Shown: positions 11,563 through 22,573, counted from the stretch's first letter. The stretch: DNA of 64,000 nucleotides from Shinisaurus crocodilurus (GCA_021292165.1 CM037878.1:234823546-234887545), one strand, 5' to 3'. Notes: generated from the letters alone by a model not told the origin. Numbers and translations are program-made.

Positions 11563-11766
11563 ATGTTTTGGGAGGCCTCTCCCTTTCTCCCTGTCCCATC
11601 AGCCAGAGAAACCAGGCTGGTAGGGACTAGGAGGAGGGCCTTTTCTGTGGCAGCCCCCAATTTATGGAACTCTCTCCCCAGTGACCTCCGCCATGCCCCT
11701 TCCTTGATTAGCTTCCGCCAGGCATTAAAAACGTGGCTTTTCAGGCGGGAATATGGGATGGGTTAG
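11563..11766 (+). pseudogene. L2-like reverse transcriptase C-terminal remnant
   Basis: A 67-codon open stretch corresponds to the extreme C-terminus of an L2-clade ORF2 protein, downstream of the reverse transcriptase domain. The recognisable core is the aromatic/leucine pattern APNLWNSLP...FRQALKTWLF. The same motif recurs in the L2 piece at 49527-49715 (AFSVVAPHLWN). Everything upstream (endonuclease and RT domains) is absent. The residue pattern is known for the family; the clade call is by eye. Confidence 0.7.
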
Positions 11767-11808
11767 GATTTTTAAGTTTTGTACTGTTTTTAATTGTGTT
11801 TTATACTC

Positions 11809-11831
11809 TGTGTGTGTGTGTGTGTGTGTGT
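11809..11831. repeat. (TG)n microsatellite
   Basis: About 11 tg units in the 3' UTR of the L2-like LINE, just before the CR1 junction. Confidence 0.95.
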
Positions 11832-11843
11832 CCCCTGTATTTT

Positions 11844-14174
11844 AGAATCATAGAATCATAGAAAAGTAGAGTTGGAAGGGGCCTACAAGGCCATCGAGTC
11901 CAACCCCCTGCTCAGTGCAGGAATCCAGGTCAAAGCATCTCTGACAGATGTCTGTCCAGCTGCACCTTGAATGCCTCCAGAGTGGGAGAGCCCACCACCT
12001 CCCTAGGTAGTTGATTCCATTGTCTTATTGCTCTGACGGTCAGGAAATTTTTCCTGATGTTTAGGTGGAATCTAGGTTCCTGTAACTTGAGCCCATTATT
12101 CCGTGTCCTGCAAACTGGGATGATTGAGAAGAGATCCTGGCCCTCCTCTGTGTGACATCCCTTCAAATACTGGAAGAGTGCGATTATATCTCCCCTCAGC
12201 CTCCTCTTCTGAAGGCTAAACATGCCCAGTTCTTTCAGTCTCTCCTCATAGGGCCTTGTTTCCAGTCCCTTTATCATCCTTGTTGCCCTCCTCTGAACCC
12301 TCTCCAGTTTGTCTATGTCCTTCTTAAAGTGAGGTGCCCAGAACTAGACGCAGTACTCAAGATGAGGCCTAACCAGTGCCGAGTAAAGGGGAATTATCAC
12401 TTCCCGTGATTTGGAAGCTATACTTCCATTAATGCAGCCCAAAATTGCATTTGCCTTCTTTGCAGCCACATCGCATTGCTGGCTCATATTCAGTTTGTTA
12501 TCTACCACAATTCCAAGATTCTTCTCACTTGTAGTATTGTTGAGCCAAGTGTCCCCCATTCTGTAACTCTGCATTTGGTTTCCTCTCCCTAGGTGCAGCA
12601 CTTGGCATTTATCCCTATTAAATTTCATTCTGTTGTTTTCGGCCCAGCGCTCCAGCCTATCGAGGTCACTTTGAATTTTGTTTCTGTCTTCCAGAGTATT
12701 AGCTGTTCCACCCAACTTTGTGTCATCTGCAAATTTGATAAGCATTCCCTGTACCTCCTCATCCAAGTCATTAATAAAAATGTTGAAGAGCACTGGGCCC
12801 AGGACCGAGCCCCGTGGTACCCCGCTCGTTACCTCTCCCCAGTTTGAGAAGGACCCATTGATAAGCACTCTTTGAGTCCGATTCTGTAGCCAATTGTGGA
12901 TCCACCTGATAGTTGTTCCATCTAGCCCACTCTTAGCTAGCTTGCTAATCAGGATATCATGAGGCACTTTGTCGAAAGCTTTGCTGAAGTCCAGATATAT
13001 AATGTCCACAGCATTCCCACAGTCCACAAGGGAGGTTACCCGATCAAAAAATGAGATCAGATTAGTCTGACAGGATTTGTTCTTGACAAATCCATGCTGG
13101 CTTCTAGTAATCACTGCATTGTTTTCAAGGTGCTTGCAGACTGACTTTTTTATAATCTGCTCCAAAATCTTCCCGGGGATTGATGTCAGACTGACTGGCC
13201 TATAGTTCCCAGGTTCCTCCTTCTTGCCCTTTTTGAAGATGGGAACAACATTTGCCCTCCTCCAGTCATCTGGCACTTCACCTGTCCTCCATGATTTCTC
13301 AAAGATAATAGACAGTGGTTCTGAGAGTTCTTCTGCCAGTTCCTTTATTACTCTAGGATACAGCTCGTCAGGCCCTGGAGATTTAAACTCGTTCAGAGTA
13401 ATCAGGTGCTCCTTGACCATTTGCCTATCAATCTCAAGCTGCAATCCTGCCCCTTCAGTCTGCACTTCAGGTTTGCCAGGGGGGTCATATACCCTCTTTT
13501 GGGAGAAGACTGAGCCGAAGTAGGAATTGAACACTTCTGCCTTTTCTTTGTCTTCTGTTATCAATTTGCCATCCTCATTGCGTAGTTGAACCACCAGTTC
13601 TTTCTTCTGTCTTTTACTGTGCATGTATCTGAAGAAAGCTTTTTTGTTGCTTTTAGCATTCCTCGCTAACCTTAGCTCATTCTCAGCTTTAGCCTTCCTG
13701 ACACTATTCCTGCAGTTCTGTGCTACCTGCCTGTACTCTTCCCCTGTAGCCTGTCCTTCCTTCCACTTCCTATGTGTGTCCTTTTTTGTTTTCAGGTCCT
13801 CTTTGAGTTTATTGTGAAGCCACATTGGCTTCTTCTGTTGCCCTCTGCCTTTTTTCCTTGTGGGAATTGTTTGCAATTCTGCCTTTAAAATTTCCTTTTT
13901 AAAAAACTCCCACCCCTCCTGGGCTCCTTTTCTCACGAGTTGCTTGCCATGGGATCTGACTAATCATTGTTCTGAGTTTGTTAAAATTGGCTTTCCTAAA
14001 ATCCAGGGTACGTGTTTGGCTACACTCAGCTTTTGCTTCCGTTAGAATCAAGAACTCAAGTATAACATGGTCACTTTCCCCCAGAGTTCCTGAAACTGCC
14101 ACTTTATCCACTAACTCGTCTCTGTTGGTTAGAATCAGGTCAAGGATAGCCGATCCTCTAGTTCCTTCCTCCAC
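11844..14174 (-). mobile_element. CR1 LINE, 5'-truncated, 2.3 kb
   Basis: The 3' terminus on the minus strand appears on the plus strand as agaatcatagaatcatagaa at 11844, the hallmark short terminal repeat of CR1. Upstream on the minus strand come the C-terminal domain, the reverse transcriptase and the last part of the endonuclease domain, ending abruptly at about 14174 by 5' truncation. It sits inside the 3' UTR of an L2-like LINE. CR1 does not make regular target duplications, and none is evident. Confidence 0.93.
11930..14174 (-). pseudogene. CR1 ORF2: endonuclease tail, reverse transcriptase and C-terminus
   Basis: Read 5' to 3' on the minus strand, 14174-13899 encodes the end of the APE endonuclease (AILDLILTNRDELVDKV, then GESDHVILEF). 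A one-base frame change leads into an open 530-codon frame (13936-12347) holding the reverse transcriptase. Its landmarks are SPGPDELYPRVIKEL near residue 186, NYRPVSL at 244, HGFVKNKSCQTN at 281, DIIYLDFSKAFDKVPHD at 311 and the catalytic FADD at 402-405. In the motif GVPRGSVLGP an arginine replaces the usual glutamine, a likely CAG to CGG change. The frame stops at HLEYCV by a CAG to TAG change (12344-12346), yet stays open after it (QF/WAPHFKK..., [12 protein letters not shown]) to the normal end near 11930. It is the best-preserved coding sequence in the window, and inactive because of truncation, one frameshift and one nonsense change. Confidence 0.92.
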
Positions 14175-14298
14175 TTTCTGTAGGAAATTTTATTGCATTG
14201 TACATCGCTCAGAGTGGCCGGATGTCTGGCCAGATGGGCGATTCATAAATATAATAAATAAATAAATGTGCATATTGTTTGTAAGTGGTGGAGCAAAC

Positions 14299-14737
14299 CA
14301 TCCTACGGGTCCTAGACAGCATCTGCAGTGGGAGGGCATAGGATAGTTCAGATGCCCAGCTCCAAGGTCAGAGACAGTGCTCCAGCCTGGGAGCTGGGAA
14401 TCAGGGTTCTGATCCCCCTCCCTCACAGCCAGCATGGAAAGAACTGTGCGGGCTGCTCTGAGGTTGGAAAAGCAACTTTGGAGGGAGGGTAAAGGGGGCA
14501 TTTTGGGGGTCAGGGAGGAGACCGGGGTGACCAGAATACTAGGTATCCTGTAGCTGCTCCAGCCTCCTTTCCTTCCTCTTCCGAAACCGTGTTGCTAGCT
14601 GGCCGAAAAAGCCCATCTAATAAAAACACAGAATGGGACAGGAGGAGTGCTGCTGCTCCTCCCACTCTGCACTGGATGAGCGTGAGCCTCCAAGTTCGGA
14701 AGCTTTCTGCTAATCTCAGCTGGATTTTGACCCTAGT
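14299..14737 (-). mobile_element. Interspersed repeat family F, copy 3 (inverted)
   Basis: Reverse-complement similarity to 28909-29356 is clear at both ends. 'cctagacagcatctgcagtgggagggcatagga' matches the inverse of the right end there, and 'cccactctgcactggatg' matches the inverse of 'catccagtgcagagtaggag'. Middle blocks ('gctccaaggtcagag', 'cagccagcatggaaagaact') also match in reverse. It abuts the A-rich tail of the L2-like LINE. Confidence 0.65.
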
Positions 14738-14739
14738 CA

Positions 14740-15345
14740 ATTTTTGTGTGCATATTGTTCTGCTTCTAATTTGAACCATGTGGCAAATATTTGGAGCTAG
14801 AGCAGGCCTTTAAAAGGCTGTTATGCTTCAGAAGGGTAGAAGAGGAGACTGGAATGGAAAAGGATCATCTGATGAATCCCAGCCTCAAACTGTATTTGGT
14901 TACCTCACTTGTAAACTTGCAACCTTTTGTTCATGCTCTTTGGGGGAGGGGAGGAGGAAGAACTTGTGTAATTCAAGAGACTGCATGATTTAAAGTGGCC
15001 CAAACTCTGTCTTGGCCATCTGTTCCTCCAGTATATTTTCCAGAAACTGAGAAGAGCTGTGTATTCTAAAGAGCTTCAAAAGCAGCACAAAACAGCATTC
15101 TTCAGAAAAGTCCCACGGGTGGGCAACCTGCAGCCCTAAGACTGCAGGTTGCCCTTAGCCTAATTTCAAAAGCCCTCTGCAAGAATCAGTTCCAATCTCA
15201 GGCAAGCGAAAGCAGGGGCAAAAAAGGAGGTGGCAGAAAAAACATGGTTCCCAACATTGTTCACAAGCAGTGATTGCTCCCACTTGGCTCCTCCCAACAG
15301 CAGGAGTGGCTAAAGTAACAAGGAACTAAAAAAAACAAGAAGTAA
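14740..15345. other. Unrecognised sequence with one small hairpin
   Basis: No gene. It contains a 13-bp perfect inverted repeat, gggcaacctgcag at 15121-15133 against 15142-15154, with an 8-bp loop. The 'gggtgggcaacctgcag' start resembles a hAT-type terminus, so this may be a minimal palindromic remnant. Confidence 0.5.
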
Positions 15346-15349
15346 CAAG

Positions 15350-16350
15350 AAAAAGCTTAGTGTTACAGCCAAGCTGGGACACCTGGTTGTTGCTCTCCTA
15401 AGAAGTCAGAATCTGAAACCAAGGGTTTGTCCTGCTCCAGCTGGGTCAGGCTCTAGCCTAGGATAATACAGGGATAAATCCAAATAGGGAAATCAGCTAA
15501 GCAGGCAAATGGTCAAAGCACAAAAAATTCAGTCCAGTAAGGCAACAGAGTAAGGCAGGAGTGGTCAGGATACAGGCAATGGTCAAAGCACAGTATTACC
15601 AGGCAAGTAGGTGTTTCCCAGAAGAGAGGTTGAGGCACCGTCAAGGTCAAAACACAGGAAAGCAGTCAAGTAGAAACACAGTCCAAAGAGCAGAGTCAGC
15701 CAGGAATCCAGAGGTCAGTCGCACAGAGGTCTGAACACACAACAAGTTCAAGGATACTGGAGCTAAAGATAAAATGTCGTTCTCAAGTTACAACTGAGAG
15801 CTGATATAGCCAATGCTACCAGAGCCCACCCAGGGCCCAGCTGCATCATATTAGAGGCTTGTGTCAGATATCCTCCTTGTGAGGGCAGCCCTACTCACAA
15901 GTAGTCCTCTCTTCAGTAAACAAGCACTTCTTTGCCTGGCCACCATCCTATCATGGATCCTAAGGTGCTGGCGCTCTTGGGGCTAGGTGGCGGCCCAGCA
16001 TCCCACTCTGCCTCAGAAGCTGAGAGTTCTGTCTCTCCAGGAAGCAGATCCAAAGGCATAACCCCTGAGGGTCCCAGACCATCTCGGGTAGTTCTGGGGT
16101 CTTCTGAGGCAACCTGTTTCCTGGGAACATCTAGCTCTGAAGGTTCATCTAGCTCTGAAGGTTCAGATATTTTGTTGCCTGACTCACAGAAAGTGAGAGA
16201 GAAAAGGGTAGCTCTGCCCATGTCTAGCTCTTGCCTTGCCCACCTCTGGCATGTAGTCCCCAACAGATTACCCCAAGCGAATGTGGCTCTCAACAGAAAG
16301 GGGAAGAAAGGTCTCTACCACTGGTCTAGACCAAAGAAGTTCAGATGATA
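15350..16350. mobile_element. Unclassified, LTR-retrotransposon-like repeat region
   Basis: The region 15350-15900 contains short, irregular internal repeats built on 'caggcaaatggtcaaagcac' (15501 and 15572, with further 'gtcaaggtcaaaacacaggaaagcagtcaag' variants). Repeats of this style occur in LTR retrotransposons of sauropsids. The following frame at 15932-16348 (138 codons, Ser/Gly/Pro-rich, carrying a duplicated SSSEGSS unit) could be a gag-region remnant, but it shows no zinc knuckle or other domain. No LTR pair or polymerase was found, so the class is only a guess. Confidence 0.35.
16130..16165. repeat. 18-bp tandem duplication
   Basis: Two exact adjacent copies of tctagctctgaaggttca; the unit is in frame with the open stretch around it. 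Confidence 0.9.
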
Positions 16351-16369
16351 CTCTAGATTTTTATTCTAT

Positions 16370-17140
16370 TATTAATCTATGTATTTTATGGTTCACCCAT
16401 CATTCCTTGTGACATCCGTCAACCTCTGAATTATCATGAACTAAGATGACCTTATTGCTGGGATAATGTGGAAGTTATTGCTTCTGAATACAATTGTTTC
16501 CATCAGAGAGCTGACCTGGAACACGGTAGGAAATTACATGCCATATTGCACCACATGGAATCAATACTGCAATTAAAGGGGTTTGGTTTTGATTTTTTTT
16601 AGTTCTGAAGGGAATTGATAAAACTGATACAAGCACATTTTTCACTATTGTACAGAAGTAGAAAGAAATTGAAGAAGAGCATGGTCTAAACATTGAGAAA
16701 CTGATAGCACAAAGAAACTGTCTCCCACAGGGGAGTTTGTGTATGATGTGTAAGGTAAATAAAATGGGAGTTTTAAGATTGGTTATTAAAAGAAGATAGC
16801 AAAATTGCAGAAAGAAATCAGGAAAAGGAAAAGAAGAAAGAAATAGCAACAGTATACAATAAAACTAGTAATCTTTGGAGGACTTCCCCCGTACAAAATC
16901 CTAAATTGCATATGTTATGTTTCTCCTGAACTGTGTAACCTGCATGAAGAGTTGCACTTTTCTTAATCTGAAATACAGAATCTTACCAATTCTTTGTTAC
17001 TGATAAGCTCATTATTGAACCTTCAGCAACTAAACCTAGGACCATATAGCCATTGCCTGGCATGCAAAATGAAAACTCCACATCTGTCACAGATGTCTAT
17101 TAGCACTCTGCACAGATTCCTGAGATTGGTGCTACACTGG
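16370..17140. other. Unrecognised AT-rich sequence, no gene
   Basis: Nothing recognisable beyond short chance open frames, such as a hydrophobic 124-codon minus-strand frame at 16475-16849 without domain features. Confidence 0.5.
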
Positions 17141-17146
17141 AGACAG

Positions 17147-17320
17147 AGTATAGCTCAGTAGCATGGCACATGCTTTGCATTCAGCAGGTCCAAGATTAAA
17201 ATTTTCACTACTGTTAAAAGACTTCAGGTAGCAAAACATAGGAATGATCTTTGACTGAGATCTCTGCTGCCAGTTGAAGTAGATGGCTCTGGGCTAAATG
17301 GGTGACTGCACTAAAAGAGA
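17147..17320 (+). mobile_element. tRNA-derived SINE, diverged
   Basis: It starts 'gagtatagctcagtagcatggcacatgctttgcattcagcaggtccaagatt'. This is a tRNA-like head (A-box-like tagctcagtagc, tRNA-like ctttgcattcagcaggtcc) of the type seen in inverse at 53641-53875. The B box is mutated to caagattaaaa. Downstream text ('agatctctgctgccagttgaagtagatggctctgggctaaatgg') matches the body of such SINEs. It is an old copy. Confidence 0.65.
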
Positions 17321-17324
17321 ACTT

Positions 17325-18549
17325 TACATATATGATAGTTTTGGACAAGCAGGCACTTAAATAGCATAGGATATCAGGCTGAGTTTACTGATTTCACAAG
17401 TTCTAGTCTTTTTTACCAGTGGTGTAGTGGTAAATTTTGAAGTGCAGGCCCTCATCGTGACAGTCACTGTGCTTTCCTTTTTGCCCACCAGTTGAAGAAC
17501 TTCAGGAGCCTATCAGCATTGATCTTTGGTGCTGAGGATTTGCTTTGTAGATTGTTCATTGAGAGATTACATTGGATGATATTCCCATTCACAATGTACT
17601 TAGCACTGGAACAATCTAGAACTGCTAAAGCATAAGGTAATTTGAACCATTTATAGGACAAGACAGTCCCCTTCACATGTTTTTCACATGATTACTAAGG
17701 ATTAATGAACACTATTTTGTTCATTTTTAACCATTTTCTATGTGGAGTGGACTGTTTTGCATGTGTACAACAGCATCCCACCCACCACCCACCCTTTTGC
17801 AGGCTCTGTCCTTCAGGTCCCATAATGAATTGATTAAAAAAAAAAATCAGTTCATAAAGGCTTTATATTTTAGGAAGATTTACAGACTGGAATGTGATGT
17901 TAAGAAAAGAACCTCCTACTGTAAAAGGAATAGTTGCTTCTTAAATATTAATTTCATTTATTATTTATTTATAAAGGAAGCAACAGAAACTAGCACTAAA
18001 TATCCAGATCTCAATTAGCTTTGCAGACCTTGTCTTCCTGTGTGATGGAGAGTTTCAATAAAACTCATGCTTGAAAAGGAAAGGAAACGCTTTTACATAA
18101 TTTCCACTAGTCTTTGTTGCATCATTATGGCCTGCCTTCTGAAACAGCTTGCATTTACCAGCAGGAGGGGAGGACAGCTGATAGCCTCTTTGGCATCCAA
18201 TATAGGAGGGGAAATAGGGCACAGTAGATAATGAAAACTACTTGGAGTATTTTACATTAAAATAGAACATAGATGACCACCCCAGTCCATTTCCAGGACT
18301 AGAAAAGAGCCCAGACTGAAACAGATTGTGCTGGGTGTGTGTGTGTTTCTTTCCTTTTTAAATTATTTTTATTGCTCATAATATGTCAGCAACTGGAAGC
18401 CAAAAGTTCTAATAGCAGAGCAGAACTTTCCCAAAAGCTACAATAGAGTGATTAGTTAAATTCTGACCAGTTGGTATTCAGAAGGTCTCAACACTATTCT
18501 AATGTTTTTGCCAGTACTGGCAACCTAAAATGTGCTGGAACAACAGACT

Positions 18550-18550
<1 letters not shown>
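17325..18550. other. Unrecognised AT-rich sequence, no gene
   Basis: No gene. T-rich and A-rich tracts and a short gtgtgtg run near 18336 are the only simple features. Confidence 0.5.

Positions 18551-18552
<2 letters not shown>

Positions 18553-18582
<30 letters not shown>
18553..18582. repeat. (GT)n microsatellite
   Basis: Fifteen uninterrupted gt units. Confidence 0.97.
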
Positions 18583-18585
<3 letters not shown>

Positions 18586-18589
18586 CAAG

Positions 18590-19485
18590 CTGAACATATA
18601 TTCAAAAACAGAAGCCTTCCAACACACGCACATTGTCAGTATGATGATCACATACTGATGATCACAGATATTATGGGGTCATGGCTTAGAAAACAACCCC
18701 TTGGAAGAGTAGTTTACAAGCTGACCAGATGATAAGACACAGCATTTGGCTTTAATGAATAATACCAATTATGAAACCCTGTTTTATTTGAGGAAAATGA
18801 TATGTAATCCCATGTCCCGGTTGATGGCCTACTAACATTCTTCACTGGTGGAAAGTCATTCATTAGCATTTCCTCTATCAAGCCACCTCTACTTTCTTGG
18901 AAATCATTTGTCTCTTGGACACAGCCTAGCAGAGAGTTAAGAATGCTTAAGCCGCACTCATAGCAAGGGATGTAAATGCCTGTAACTGCACTTCATAGCA
19001 GTCCTTGTCTTTCTGTCAAAAGAGATCTTCACCATGGTAATAGTGCTATTCAGTGGTCAAATTAGGATGGGAAGGATTGTGGTTTTCATCTCGCTCACTG
19101 GACTGCCCTCCACTTAATTTATATGTATTTAATTGCTCTGGGGCTATTGCAACTTTTACACAGGTATCTCAATAGTGCAAATGGTTGTCACAGTTTGCAT
19201 ATTGCCTTAATCAGATTGTACATAACCCCTTAGGCAAATGTCGCCAGGAGGGATACTTTTGGACATTGATTTTACAAAACATCTGTGGTCATTTTAACTA
19301 CTACTCTTTTTTACAGTCTGTCATAGATAGAAGAGGAAGAGAACTGCAAGGTAGGCTTTCCCCTCATAGCAGTTCAGACAAGAAGTTGCCAGCAAAGACA
19401 AGCTTACAACAATATCCATATTTTCCAATATCATGAATGTGTAGCAACCATTTTTGTCACCAGATACGGAGGTGTGTGTCCCCCC
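18590..19485. other. Unrecognised sequence, no gene
   Basis: No gene or recognisable mobile element. The sequence is not low-complexity and may be unique genomic DNA. Confidence 0.5.
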
Positions 19486-19560
19486 CAAACTGGTGTCTCC
19501 CAGATGTGTTGGACAGCAAATCCCATCATTCCAGCCAGCGTGGAACTAGGTTGAGCAAGG
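19486..19560. mobile_element. Half of a palindromic hAT-type repeat
   Basis: 'actggtgtctcccagatgtgttggacagcaaatcccatcattccagccagcgtgg' resembles one arm of the common squamate palindromic repeat whose arms carry a 'ccagatgt...ggacta...aactcccat' pattern. The other arm is missing. Confidence 0.5.
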
Positions 19561-19773
19561 CTGAGGTAAGGTATAAAGCTAAGAAGTAAGCTTTTCTCAA
19601 TACTTTCCCAATTGAATGTGCATATTCCTTATGTGATTGGGTGAGCTTGTTCCACTATAGGCCCTTTTAAAATTAATTTTAATTTATTTCTATCTCACTT
19701 TTCAAAAGCAATTTTCAAAGCAGCTTTCAAAAAGAAACAAAGCATAATAACAGTTTAAAATAAATCAAATATT

Positions 19774-19775
<2 letters not shown>

Positions 19776-19810
<35 letters not shown>
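19776..19810. repeat. (AT)n microsatellite
   Basis: A run of about 17 at units, followed by an A-rich stretch and a G10 homopolymer near 19838-19847. Confidence 0.95.
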
Positions 19811-19818
<8 letters not shown>

Positions 19819-20045
19819 AACACCAGCAATAAAATTGGGGGGGGGGGGATTAGAACAGCAAACATCAATTATACAATGCCTTCCAGATTTTTCTTTTAAG
19901 TTTTCAAAGCCTGAGTAAACATGGGAAGAGGGGGAGCTTGTTGGATCTCACTGCCAAAAAAAAGTTCCACAACTGTCGTACCACTCCCCAAAAGGCCCTG
20001 CACCTGCTATCTGTCAGTCACATATTTGATTATGATAACCTAGAG

Positions 20046-20887
20046 CGGGGATATCCAAATTTTTTGGACCCATGGGCACATTTGGGAATTTTAGAAACTG
20101 CTGTGGGCACCACCACAAAATGTCTAATCAGTGGATCGCTGCTTTGGCATCTACCTGTCATGTCTATGGATCTTAGGCTGCATCTTATTCAGCAAAAACT
20201 TTTGTTTCATGTCTGTTGGGCACTGCAACGTCTCTTTAACAAGGGATTGTCTAATAATTCAGTAAATTGCTGGCAGTGCAAAGCAGCTAACACTTCTTTT
20301 AAACATATGTTTTGGCAATGTCCAATGGTTGTCTCTTTTGTGGGGGAGGTGATTAGACAGATAAATTTTGTACTGGAACAGCCTTTACTATTCACTGATG
20401 TACACATGCTTTTAAATTATTTACCTGTTTCATAGAAATTTTAAAAATGGTCAGTGTAAATGGATTCTCTGTGCCCTTCGACAGCTAAAAGACTGATATT
20501 ACAACACTGGAAGGATAAACACTCACCTCCTATAATGCAATGGATTGAGAACCGTACAAAACTTTCAATATTTGAATAGGTGGCATATAGACTCTACCTT
20601 CAAATGGATACTTATTTCAATATTTGGTCCACTTTTGTTGAAGCCTATGTATAATTGCTATGATCATGGTGTCTCCCCTACCAGGTAAGTATTGCTAGAA
20701 AGTTGTATGCATTTCATACAAATCTATGTTCGTATATTAAAAAAAAATACCTGGAGAAAAATTAAAAAAAACTTAAAGAAATATATCCAGGTGCCTGCAG
20801 GCACCATATTGGAGACCCCTCCATGGGTGCCATTGGAGGTGCCCATGGGTGCCATGGTGCCCATAGGCACCACATTGGGGATCTCTG
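20046..20887. mobile_element. hAT-like element enclosing a LINE fragment
   Basis: The left end is cggggatatccaaat at 20046. The right end, in reverse complement, is cagagatccccaatgtgg. The flanking 8-mers acctagag (20038-20045) and gcctagag (20888-20895) match at seven of eight bases, as expected for an aged hAT duplication. The subterminal sequence is rich in 'ggtgcccatgggtgcc' inverted units (20781-20870) and 'acccatgggcac' at 20069. Between the ends lies the C-terminal part of a LINE protein gene, so either the LINE inserted into the hAT or the hAT captured it. Confidence 0.7.
20130..20780 (+). pseudogene. L1/Tx1-like LINE ORF2 C-terminus
   Basis: From about 20145 the frame reads WHLPVMSMDLRLHLIQQK, then a zinc-knuckle-like motif CWQCKAANTSFKHMFWQC (C-x2-C-x8-H-x4-C) with PMVVSF after it. 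It stops at about 20435 and continues in other frames with AKRLILQHWKDKH, TYFNIWSTFVEAY and an A-rich 3' end near 20735-20780. L1 and Tx1 group ORF2 proteins end with a Cys/His motif followed by such W-rich segments. Only the last 150-200 codons are left. It has internal stops and frame changes and lies within hAT termini. Confidence 0.7.
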
Positions 20888-20895
20888 GCCTAGAG

Positions 20896-21825
20896 AGCAG
20901 AACCTTTGTGGAGAGTCAGTTGCTATCACAACAGCAGATTCCAGTCCCTCCTAGGGCTGAACATGCAGCAAATATACCCTGTGTGATAAGCTCTGGGACC
21001 TTGGGAGCAGGACTGCCCATGAACTTGTGACCCTCTCAGGAACATATATAAACTAACCCTTTCATGTGTGGGAAGGCACATGTGCATGTTCCTACTAGGC
21101 ATATGTTCCTACCATGAAAGTGCATGTGCCTACCATGATTTGCACAGTCAGAGCAAGTTGAAAAAGGGTGGCCATTATTGCACAAATCTGACAATTACGT
21201 GTACATCCCTGCCAAATAGATGCCAGAACCACACAATCGGAAACTATTCTATCCTGGCTAGGCTGAGGGTCCTGTACATTCCCAGGGACGATAACATGGG
21301 AATCACTAGTTGTATGAACCAAGGACTAGATTTGTGGGTGTCTAGTACCAGAACAGTAATGCAGTGGATTAATCATTCCTAGTGTGACTTTACTGTGTGG
21401 GTTTTGTAGCAACTACAAGCAACACCTCTAAGGCTATCTCTGCGTTAGCTTCCACTACCTTGATGACTTCAAGGAAAAGCTGCTCTTAACTTCACCCCTG
21501 GAGGGGCAGGTCTGAGTCATATCGGACAACAGATATTAACTTTCTTATTTGCTTCAGCTGTGAATGGAGCCATCCAGCTATTCTATTCTGATCCAGGACA
21601 GAGAAGCCCAGATTTGGGGGGTCTTTATGCATTTTAGAGTCAATAGACTTCAATAAATTTCCCTTTACCTCCACATGCTTACAGAAAAGGATAATTTCTG
21701 GTTACACACTCACCAATTCATGATAGTTCAAATCACAACTGTTTTTTTGTTGCTCATGGTGTGGCATTTATAAATGAGGTGGGTTGTTTTTGTTTGTTTG
21801 TGTGGCATTTTGTTGGTTTAGTGGG
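20896..21825. other. Unrecognised sequence, no gene
   Basis: No gene. A few repeats of 'cctac(c/t)a' and 'catgtgc' between 21065 and 21140 may be decayed simple repeat. Confidence 0.5.
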
Positions 21826-22233
21826 TTTTTTAAAATTTTATTTTAAAATTTAATAACATAAACAAATCAAATACAATCAAATCCGTGCTCTCATTAAACC
21901 TACATTCCAAAAATACATCAAATCTTGACATGGTGTAGTCCCCTTTCCCTCAATTAAAACAGTCTAAAAATAATCCCCATATATCCTTAAAATTGTTTTT
22001 CTTTAATTGTCCCCTTTTACATTTGATATTACAAGTCAACATATCGTTTAAAGCTATATCCCACACTTCCTTATACCAGTCAGTAATAGAGAAAACTTGA
22101 TGAACTTTCCATTATCTTGCTATCATTAATCTACCCACCGTTAACAAATTTACAATTAATTCTTTAACATTTTGAGGACCAGCCACCTTTTCGGTTATTG
22201 ATAACAATGCTAATTTAGGACAAACCTCTAAAT

Positions 22234-22573
22234 CAGTGGTTCTTAACCTTTTTGGTGTCACACCTCCCTTGTGAAAAATCTTTTGACCCACACCTCCCAT
22301 GTATTAACGGCCCAAAATTCAGGCTTAGGCAGGACGAGTTTGCATTTTTTAGTTTATGCTCTGTCTCTGGACTAAAAAAAATGCATATTCAATTAAATGA
22401 ATGGCATAGCTCCCAAGATTAGTAGAAAGAAATAAGGTTGGGCCAACTGCCAAGCTGTGCTGCTATGTACTTGTAAAATAAACAATTTATAGTTGAGGGG
22501 CTACTCACACCTCCCCTGGAGTCAGTCCAAACCTCCCCTGGGGAGGCATACCCCACAGGTTAAGAACCCCTGC
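22234..22573. mobile_element. hAT-type non-autonomous element inside an L1
   Basis: The termini cagtggttcttaacc (left) and gcaggggttcttaacc (right, reverse complement) form inverted repeats of about 15 bp. The flanks ctctaaat (22226-22233) and ttctaaat (22574-22581) are an 8-bp duplication with one mismatch. The uninterrupted L1 at 32.7 kb shows the empty site 'acctctaaatcag', which confirms the insertion. Sequence such as 'acccacacctccc' and 'gtcagtccaaacctcccctgggg' fills it. There is no coding capacity. Confidence 0.88.

Larger units (their letters stand above)
11525..14275 (+). mobile_element. L2-like LINE 3' end, split by a CR1 insertion
   Basis: The left part (11525-11838) encodes the C-terminal LINE signature RAFSVAAPNLWNSLPSDL followed by HAPSLISFRQALKTWLFR. 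It then runs into a 3' UTR with a TG run. The right part (14175-14275) reads 'attgcattgtacatcgctcagagtggccgg...gattcataaatataataaataaataaatg', a typical LINE 3' tail. The intervening 2.3 kb is a minus-strand CR1, so the two parts are one element interrupted after its own insertion. The element is strongly 5'-truncated and non-functional. Confidence 0.75.

Noticed and set aside
15932..16348. 138-codon plus-strand frame and 126-codon minus-strand frame as a gene
   Set aside because: No recognisable domain or conserved motif; kept only as a possible retrotransposon remnant.
19938..20144. N-terminal half of the 165-codon frame as part of a real protein
   Set aside because: Only the part after about 20145 resembles LINE ORF2; the first half is hAT terminal sequence read through by chance.
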